Positions 8,151 to 12,543 of a DNA stretch of 12,543 nucleotides are shown piece after piece. Within the stretch, counting starts at the first letter, position 1. The number at the start of each line of letters is the position of its first letter. The stretch is from NCBI GenBank assembly GCA_023512255.1, contig JAILZY010000096.1:1-12543 (forward strand), given 5' to 3'. This DNA comes from a bacterium. Its GTDB lineage: Bacteria; SZUA-182; DTGQ01. Under the pieces are notes generated by a model, which saw only the letters and a program-made list of their open reading frames with translations, was not told the DNA's origin and ran no database searches. The translations under genes and the position numbers were made by a program.

Positions 8151-8210
8151 CTGCTATGGCAAGCGATCATTTTATCCTGCCTGCTATGGCAAGGCGATCA
8201 TTTATCCTGC
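8151..8210. repeat. 30-bp tandem duplication with offset indels
   Basis: Two adjacent 30-base units (8151-8180 and 8181-8210) both begin ctgctatggcaag and end atcctgc. They differ by one gained G and one lost T. Weaker echoes of the gcgatcattttatcctg core appear near 8245-8260 and 8288-8302. Confidence 0.85.
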
Positions 8211-8213
8211 TTT

Positions 8214-8241
8214 GCGGCTATTTATCAGCGGCTATTTATCA
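8214..8241. repeat. Perfect 14-bp tandem duplication
   Basis: gcggctatttatca is present at 8214-8227 and again at 8228-8241, directly abutting. Confidence 0.85.
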
Positions 8242-8358
8242 AAAGACGATTTTGTCCTGAGCTGACAAATTGGTCATTGAGAGAGAGACAATTTTGTCAT
8301 TCGCTGATCTTTTATTTGATATTCTAAGAGGGGCTTTTGCTAATAAAATGCGCAACTT

Positions 8359-8379
8359 GGGCGGACATAAGGCTCGCCC
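8359..8379. other. GC-rich hairpin in the sufCB upstream region
   Basis: GGGCG (8359-8363) pairs with CGCCC (8375-8379) around 11 bases. A second small stem, GAGG-AAA-CCTC, lies at 8427-8437. These stand out in AT-rich DNA and precede the strong terminator-like stem at 8537, which suggests a structured transcript on the plus strand. Confidence 0.35.
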
Positions 8380-8456
8380 CTTCCACAATTGATTAGGGAT
8401 GATTGGATCTGCTCTAACAGTTGGCGGAGGAAACCTCTGAGGGTCTGCTAAAAGGA

Positions 8457-8482
8457 TTCTTGGCTCTTATTCTTGGCTCTTA
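8457..8482. repeat. Perfect 13-bp tandem duplication
   Basis: ttcttggctctta occurs at 8457-8469 and 8470-8482 without a gap. Confidence 0.85.
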
Positions 8483-8536
8483 TTGGCATATTATTAGCAT
8501 AAGATTGAGATTAAAATAAAGCCTCCCAAGTAGATG

Positions 8537-8575
8537 CCAGGCGGGGAGTTTTGGCCCCGCCTGGAAATTTTTCAT
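8537..8575 (+). terminator. Strong intrinsic-terminator-like hairpin upstream of sufCB
   Basis: CCAGGCGGGG (8537-8546) and CCCCGCCTGG (8555-8564) form a perfect 10-bp GC-rich stem with an 8-base loop. It is followed by aaatttttcatttta. The T-rich tail is on the plus strand only. No plus-strand gene precedes it for about 1.8 kb, so it either ends a small RNA or acts as an attenuator 270 bases ahead of sufC. Confidence 0.6.
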
Positions 8576-8737
8576 TTTATCTTTCCGCACTCATCAAATC
8601 GTCTCCATATTTTTCGTCACTCATTTTTCTCATGCCGATGGTTAACACAGCCCAAAATGTCTCTCCAAATGGGGAATTTCTGGCCTTCATTTTACCCCTT
8701 GAGTGTGGCCATGCTTTCATGGTATTCTCATACCTCT

Positions 8738-8805
8738 ATGAGATCGTTTTATTAGATCATGAGATTGTTTGTTAGCGTGGGCTTATTTTTAGCGTGGGCT
8801 TATTT
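8738..8805. repeat. Imperfect and perfect tandem duplications just upstream of sufC
   Basis: atgagatcgttttattag (8738-8755) is echoed imperfectly at 8759-8775. A perfect 17-bp pair, ttagcgtgggcttattt, follows at 8772-8788 and 8789-8805. The sufC promoter must lie in or near this area. No gene is supported in 8565-8836. Confidence 0.75.
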
Positions 8806-8836
8806 ATTAAGATATTAAGGAGATGGTAAGAGGGAG

Positions 8837-9595
8837 ATGCTCCGAATCGAGGATCTACAAGTTAAGATCGGCGACAGAAAAATTTTAGAACATATTGACC
8901 TTGAAATTCATCCTGGGGAAACCCATATCCTGTTTGGCCCAAATGGATCGGGTAAGACCTCGCTACTTATGACCATTATGGGCTATCCTCAGTACAGGAT
9001 TACGGGTGGGAAGATCTTTTTCAAGGGAGAAGACATTACTAACATGCCGGTGAACGAGCGAGCTAGGCTCGGTATCGGCCTCTCCTACCAGAGGCCACCA
9101 ACCATTCACGGGCTGAAGATCAGACAGATGGTTCAGATCTGCGGTCGGGGCAAAGAGGTTGATCCGCAAGAGCTGGCCAAGCAGGTGAATTTCAGCGAGT
9201 TTCTTGACCGAGAGGTCAATGCCGGCTTTTCAGGTGGTGAAATCAAGCGCTCTGAGCTTCTGCAACTTCTGGCTCAGGATCCTGACCTCTTACTATTTGA
9301 TGAGCCGGAATCAGGCGTTGACCTTGAGAACATCTCCTTAATTGGCCGCACCATCAATCACCTGCTTCAGCGGGACATGAGAGCAGAGCCTGGCAAGAGC
9401 ATGAGGGAGCTTCGCCAGGAGAGGAAGAAAATGGGACTGATCATTACCCATACGGGATTTATTCTCGACTATGTAACCGCTGACAAGGGGCAGGTTCTGT
9501 ATGGTGGTGTTCTGACCTGTGCCAGCAACCCACGGGAGATTTTCAAGTGTATCAGTGAGGTTGGATACGAGGAGTGTGTCAGATGCGCGACTTAG
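8837..9595 (+). CDS. sufC: SufC, ABC-type ATPase of Fe-S cluster assembly
   Basis: A 252-residue cytosolic ATPase that drives SufB conformational change during Fe-S cluster assembly. Visible are Walker A GPNGSGKT (34-41), the Q-loop YQRPP (84-88), signature FSGGEIKRSELLQLL (131-145), Walker B LLLFDEPESGVD (151-162) and H-loop His205. The FSGGE.KR.E and DEPESG(V/L)D forms are specific to SufC rather than transport ATPases. The C terminus, EECVRCAT, holds a Cys-x-x-Cys pair also seen, as I recall, in SufC of minimal anaerobe systems. The ATG at 8837 is the only in-frame ATG after an upstream stop. AGGGAG abuts it closely; AAGGAGA (8817-8823) is 13 bases away, so initiation may be suboptimal. 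sufB overlaps the 3' end. Confidence 0.93.
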   Translation: MLRIEDLQVKIGDRKILEHIDLEIHPGETHILFGPNGSGKTSLLMTIMGYPQYRITGGKIFFKGEDITNMPVNERARLGIGLSYQRPPTIHGLKIRQMVQICGRGKEVDPQELAKQVNFSEFLDREVNAGFSGGEIKRSELLQLLAQDPDLLLFDEPESGVDLENISLIGRTINHLLQRDMRAEPGKSMRELRQERKKMGLIITHTGFILDYVTADKGQVLYGGVLTCASNPREIFKCISEVGYEECVRCAT

Positions 9596-10806
9596 ATGAC
9601 AAGGCCTTGCAGGCTAAGGATAAACGTGCCGAGTTTGGCCAGGACATTGATCTTGATGCCTTTCAGGCCGAGCCTGCTCCTAGTCCTAGCAGTGTCGAAT
9701 ATCAGGCAGGCTCATCCACCCTGTCAGCGGCAGACAAGGAGCGGATGATTCTATCTGGGATCGAGGTGAGCGGAGTAGGCCGAGCGGGCAGCTTTCTGCA
9801 AAAAAACAGCACAGTGCTTGAGGCTTTCTCCAGGCAGGATGGGCTTGAGGTGATGCCGATCAGGGAGGCACTGGAGCGCCATCCCTGGGTGCGGGATTAC
9901 TATTGGAAACTGGCCTCGGTCGATGCTGACAAGTATACGGCCCAGGCTAGGCTCAAGCTGCACAACGGCTACATTATCAGGGCCTTGCCCGGCAGCAAGA
10001 TCACCTATCCGGTCCAGGCCTGCATGTATTTGGATCAGGAAGGTGCAAGTCAGCACGTTCATAACCTGATTATCGCCGAGGAGGGCTCAGAGCTCCATAT
10101 TATTGCTGGCTGTGCTACTGCCGCTCATGTACGCCGGGCTCTCCACATTGGCATTTCTGAGTTTTACGTCAAAAAGAGGGCCAAGCTGAGCTTCACCATG
10201 ATCCACACTTGGGCCGAAGAGATCGTGGTGCGGCCAAGGTCGGTGGGGATAGTTGAAGAAGAGGGAATCTTTTTGAATAACTATATCTGCCTGATGCCGG
10301 TCAAATCTATCCAGACCTACCCAACCACTTATCTGGCCGGCAAAGGTGCTGTGGCCCGCTTCTCTAACCTGCTGGTAGGAAGCCCTGGCTCGGAAATGGA
10401 TGTCGGCGGCCGTATCTTCCTCCAGGAAGCCAACACTAGGGCTGAGATCATCTCCCGGGCGATTACCAATGGTGGAACCATTATTTCCCGTGGAGCGCTG
10501 ATCGGTGAGGTAGCCGGGGTAAAAGCACACCTTGAGTGCCGGGGACTTATCCTGAAGGGTGGAACCATGCACGCTATCCCTGAACTTGAGGGAAGGGCCG
10601 ATGGGGTAGAGATGTCCCACGAGGCAGCAGTGGGCAAAATCGCCCAGGAAGAGATTCTCTACCTTATGTCTCGCGGCCTGAGCGAAGATGAGGCCACATC
10701 CACGATTGTTCGAGGTTTCCTGAACGTCGATATCCCTGATCTGCCGCCTCAACTGAAGGCGGAAATCGACCGGGCAGTAGGGCAAAGTGACCAGGAGATG
10801 ATGTAA
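9583..10806 (+). CDS. sufB: SufB, Fe-S cluster scaffold protein (minimal SufCB system)
   Basis: A 407-residue scaffold that would assemble Fe-S clusters with SufC. The C-terminal half is the SufB/SufD beta-helix core, with blocks NLIIAEEGSELHIIAGC, MIHTWAEEI and ISRGALIGEVAG. The end, MSHEAAVGKIAQEEILYLMSRGLSEDEA...IVRGFLN, is the conserved family tail. Cys319 (HLECRG) and His346-Glu347 (SHEAA) align by eye with the E. coli SufB Cys405/Glu434 region. It is shorter than E. coli SufB (about 495 residues) because the N-terminal part is reduced. I prefer ATG 9583, with GGAG 8 bases upstream, over the in-frame GTG at 9574. It overlaps sufC by 13 bases, indicating coupling. No sufS, sufU, sufD or sufA is nearby, so this fits the minimal SUF-like arrangement. 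Confidence 0.92.
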   Translation: MRDLDDKALQAKDKRAEFGQDIDLDAFQAEPAPSPSSVEYQAGSSTLSAADKERMILSGIEVSGVGRAGSFLQKNSTVLEAFSRQDGLEVMPIREALERHPWVRDYYWKLASVDADKYTAQARLKLHNGYIIRALPGSKITYPVQACMYLDQEGASQHVHNLIIAEEGSELHIIAGCATAAHVRRALHIGISEFYVKKRAKLSFTMIHTWAEEIVVRPRSVGIVEEEGIFLNNYICLMPVKSIQTYPTTYLAGKGAVARFSNLLVGSPGSEMDVGGRIFLQEANTRAEIISRAITNGGTIISRGALIGEVAGVKAHLECRGLILKGGTMHAIPELEGRADGVEMSHEAAVGKIAQEEILYLMSRGLSEDEATSTIVRGFLNVDIPDLPPQLKAEIDRAVGQSDQEMM

Positions 10807-10807
10807 G

Positions 10808-10859
10808 AGAAAGGCAAAAGTAAAAGTAAAAGGCAAAGTAAAACAAAGGCAAAAGGCAA
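10808..10859. repeat. Purine-rich aaaggcaaaagt repeats after sufB
   Basis: Directly after the sufB stop, short variants of aaaggcaaaagtaaa are repeated several times in a strongly A/G-rich strand. No clear intrinsic terminator for sufCB is visible here. Confidence 0.6.
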
Positions 10860-10883
10860 CGCCACACCCCTGAAGCCGAAAGG

Positions 10884-11246
10884 GAGATCCACGTGGAGCA
10901 GAGGAATTTTTTGAGCATAGCCATGCCCCCACAAAAACGGCTAAGGAACTGACACCTTAGGCCAGAGAGTTTTGCGCGGTCGCAATCCAAACCCTTGCCA
11001 AACGAGAGAGCTCCCTTTGTGATAGAGGAATTTTAGGCTTCATCTCTATCTTGCCAGCCAGGGCTCTATTTTGCCAAAGCCAGGGCCGCAGAGCTTTCCT
11101 TGTGCTAGAGGAATTTTATGGTTCAGCCAGTCAATCCCTCATTAATCTCACAAGCTTTCCCTGTGCTATAGGACTAGAGGAATTTTAGCATGAGGAGATT
11201 GACTAATTTGCTCATAAAGAACTCCCCGTGGGGCAGATAAATTTTA
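10884..11246. repeat. Degenerate 28-bp direct-repeat array, about 62-bp period, CRISPR-like layout
   Basis: Copies lie at 10884-10911, 11008-11035, 11091-11118, 11152-11187 and 11219-11246. Four are exactly 28 bases; the one at 11152 has an 8-base insertion (11169-11176). All share a gagctcccc-like start and most share tagaggaatttta at the end. A weaker copy fits at 10946-10973. Intervals between copies are 34, 34, 55, 33 and 31 bases; the 55 contains a roughly 21-base internal duplication, so it was probably 34. The intervening sequences are not obviously alike. The 11219 copy has CCCC-GT-GGGG and the first has CCACGTGG, giving short palindromes. This fits a decayed CRISPR array or an old tandem repeat; repeats diverge far more than in a live array and no cas gene is in view. 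Confidence 0.6.
11044..11085. repeat. Tandem duplication inside one interval of the 28-bp array
   Basis: ctctatcttgccagccaggg (11044-11063) is followed by ctctattttgccaaagccaggg (11064-11085), a near copy with a 2-base insertion. This explains why this interval is 55 bases instead of about 34. Confidence 0.75.
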
Positions 11247-11286
11247 TTGTCTTCTTACCTCCTATTTTACCCTCCTGTTTTTCAGA

Positions 11287-11400
11287 TTTTGAGCCATCAT
11301 CCATCAAGATTTAATTTGAGCCATCCATCTTTAATTTGAGCCATCCATCAAGGACTTAATTTCAAGAATTTGATTTTTCAAAGAGTTAATTTCAAAGATT
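11287..11400. repeat. 20-bp tandem repeats and related ttaatttcaa repeats
   Basis: ttaatttgagccatccatct (11311-11330) and a copy differing in the last base (11331-11350) abut, preceded by a partial ttgagccatc copy from 11288. They are followed by ttaatttcaagaattt and ttaatttcaaagattt (about 11355-11400). No gene is supported between 10807 and 11531. Confidence 0.8.
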
Positions 11401-11517
11401 TACTTTTTGCGTAATTAAAGTCAGTCTTAATCGTCAGCTTAGGTTAAGGGTTTCTCTCCTTAGATAGCAAATTGGGTGATATATAACAACATCATACAAC
11501 AAAACATCTTTCGTGTC

Positions 11518-11523
11518 GGGAGG
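11518..11523 (+). promoter_or_regulatory. Shine-Dalgarno site of the secreted protein gene
   Basis: GGGAGG lies 8 bases before the ATG at 11532, good spacing that supports that start. Confidence 0.7.
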
Positions 11524-11531
11524 TTTTTGAA

Positions 11532-12543
11532 ATGTTTTTCAAAAAAGTGAGTTTTCTATATTTACTCATTATCAATGCCATATTCGGTTTGCTGCTCCTC
11601 TCCTCAGCAGCCTATGCGCAGAGAATTTTGCTAAGCTCACCATACTTGGCTGGGCGCCTGGTGCCAGAAGCCTACGCGGCGGGGACTTTGTCCTTGTTTC
11701 AAGCGATGTCTTATTATACAACAGGATTTTCTAATAGATTTGGTCCATATCTTGGAGTTACAGCGCCGTCCTATCCTTATCAAAACCCACTGGCTATGCC
11801 CTTATCCACTTATTACGTCTCTCCCCAATCCTTATCTTCAGCAGTCTATCCAGCCTATCAGGGCTATCCATCGGCCTATCAGGGGTATCCAACCTCATCA
11901 TATCAGGGCTATCCATCGGATTATTTGAGATATTCAGCCTCTTATCAGAACTACCCAACACCCTACTGGGGCTATACATCGGCCTATCCAGGCTACTACC
12001 AGGGGTATACAACGGCTTATCAAGCCTCCCTACCTTACCAGGGGGGTGCTTACGCGGCCTCTGGTGGTTATATAGTCCCCAATGTTTATGCACCTTCTGG
12101 CTACACCTTTGGCTCTAGTGGCCACATTCCCTTTGTCTTTAGTCAAAATCCACCTCTATTGCCGGTTGTACAGCTCGCCGATGTAATGCTTGATCAGGAC
12201 GACAATAAGAAACTGGTGAAAATCGACCGAGGAAAAACCTTGAGCATTATGCTGCCTTCAAAATATCTAGCCGACTATCGGTGGGAGCTTGATATTGTTT
12301 CTCTAAATACCGATGTGGCCAGGAAAAAAGGCTGGCAGCTTTTACCACCTGTCATTCCTACGTCCAAGGCTATTTGGTACGAGCAGTGGATCTTTGAGAC
12401 TTTGAATGCAGGCACCACCACAATCAGTCTCAAATATCGACGCTACTGGGAGACGATATTTGCATCTACCAGATGTTCCCCATATTTAAAATTAGGAGAA
12501 GTAGATAAGCTGCAGGGGAAGGGTATTGAGGTAAAAGACAATA
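11532..12543 (+). CDS. Secreted Tyr-rich repeat protein with chagasin-like (I42 inhibitor) domain, 3' end outside window
   Basis: The frame is open for 337 codons to the window edge, so the gene is partial. Residues 1-29 are a signal peptide: FFKK basic start, hydrophobic core LLIINAIFGLLLLSS, and a likely cleavage after AYA. Residues about 79-180 are rich in Tyr, Gly, Pro and Ser with degenerate YQGYPS repeats (109-131) and YxGY variants after them. Residues about 214-308 resemble the chagasin / peptidase inhibitor I42 fold: a KIDRGKTLSIMLPS strand pair, YRWEL where the family has TTGYxWxL, IWYEQWIFETLNAGTTTISL, then KYRRYWE where the family has YxRPWE. The first loop (SKYLADYRW) lacks the usual NPTTG, so cysteine-protease inhibition is uncertain. 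It would act outside the cytoplasm, perhaps at the cell surface. The domain assignment is from motif memory. Confidence 0.75.
   Translation, partial: MFFKKVSFLYLLIINAIFGLLLLSSAAYAQRILLSSPYLAGRLVPEAYAAGTLSLFQAMSYYTTGFSNRFGPYLGVTAPSYPYQNPLAMPLSTYYVSPQSLSSAVYPAYQGYPSAYQGYPTSSYQGYPSDYLRYSASYQNYPTPYWGYTSAYPGYYQGYTTAYQASLPYQGGAYAASGGYIVPNVYAPSGYTFGSSGHIPFVFSQNPPLLPVVQLADVMLDQDDNKKLVKIDRGKTLSIMLPSKYLADYRWELDIVSLNTDVARKKGWQLLPPVIPTSKAIWYEQWIFETLNAGTTTISLKYRRYWETIFASTRCSPYLKLGEVDKLQGKGIEVKDN
11845..12010 (+). repeat. Coding tandem repeats encoding YQGYPS-type units
   Basis: The units tatcagggctatccatcg, tatcaggggtatccaacc and close variants recur from 11854 to about 11918, and weaker ones continue to about 12008. 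The nucleotide identity between units suggests recent expansion, unlike a merely biased composition. Confidence 0.75.

Larger units (their letters stand above)
7903..8520. other. Gene-free divergent region with degenerate repeats
   Basis: No convincing gene on either strand. The stretch next to ahbAB holds its ribosome-binding site and short TATCATTTATCC-type duplications (about 7928-7960). The remainder is a patchwork of tandem duplicates, listed separately, and a GC-rich part (about 8355-8450) with small hairpins. Any ahbAB promoter must lie in its left part; I see no strong consensus match. Confidence 0.6.

Noticed and set aside
8534-8775. Two overlapping 73-74 codon ORFs upstream of sufC
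   Set aside because: They begin inside the terminator-like hairpin, have no ribosome-binding site, look unlike known proteins and end in tandem-duplicated DNA.
10087-10932. 281-codon minus-strand ORF over sufB
   Set aside because: Antisense to strongly conserved sufB and low in recognisable protein pattern; an open frame produced by sufB codon usage.
11118-11240. Two micro-ORFs (17 and 16 codons) that start just after 28-bp repeats, with GAGGA acting as a ribosome-binding site
   Set aside because: Only two of the repeats are followed by an ATG and the peptides are unrelated, so coincidence is more likely than peptide genes.
11794-12093. 99-codon minus-strand ORF with DSPDRP-like repeats
   Set aside because: The repeats are simply the reverse complement of the YQGYPS coding repeats in the secreted protein gene.
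1-12543. Genome-wide recoding of TGA as Trp
   Set aside because: The HMA-like gene and ahbAB both end sensibly at TGA, and reading through either leads into repeat-derived nonsense.
1-12543. tRNA or rRNA genes
   Set aside because: No cloverleaf or conserved rRNA segments seen in the gene-free stretches by eye.

Overview
The window looks like a chromosomal stretch of an anaerobic, probably uncultured bacterium; I cannot name the lineage. The clues are a fused AhbA/AhbB siroheme decarboxylase (siroheme-dependent haem route), a two-gene SufC-SufB iron-sulfur assembly locus without the usual suf partners, and a secreted protein with a chagasin-like (I42) domain. TGA is a normal stop codon here: two intact-looking genes end with it.

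Left third (1-5875): a Type III-like restriction-modification operon, visibly more AT-rich than the genes on the right and probably acquired. A promoter whose -10 hexamer recurs in 10-bp tandem repeats leads into a tiny ORF. That ORF is interrupted by a 167-bp hairpin-like insertion (AAT target duplication) and carries an in-frame TGA. The beta-class adenine methyltransferase gene mod (461-3001) is intact. The restriction subunit gene res (3014-5875) is full length except for one in-frame TGA directly after its DEAH box, most likely a Trp-to-stop mutation. The locus is therefore probably methylation-only, unless the stop is read through.

Middle (5876-8836): a small HMA_2-like protein (6333-6719, +) converges on an AhbA-AhbB fusion (6901-7902, -). 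A gene-free stretch of about 930 bp follows, with tandem duplications, GC-rich hairpins and a strong terminator-like stem (8537-8564), possibly a leader or small RNA.

Right third (8837-12543): sufC and sufB overlap and form a minimal SUF-type pair. The 725 bp after sufB hold a degenerate 28-bp direct-repeat array with a period near 62 bp, CRISPR-like in layout but with no cas genes in view, followed by 20-bp tandem repeats. The last gene (11532 to beyond the window) encodes a secreted Tyr-rich repeat protein with a chagasin-like C-terminal domain.

A window-wide pattern is that most gene-free intervals contain freshly duplicated or slightly decayed tandem copies of 10-30 bp, while the long genes do not. 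The AhbAB and SufCB products belong to linked chemistry (haem and Fe-S), but the genes are not in one operon.
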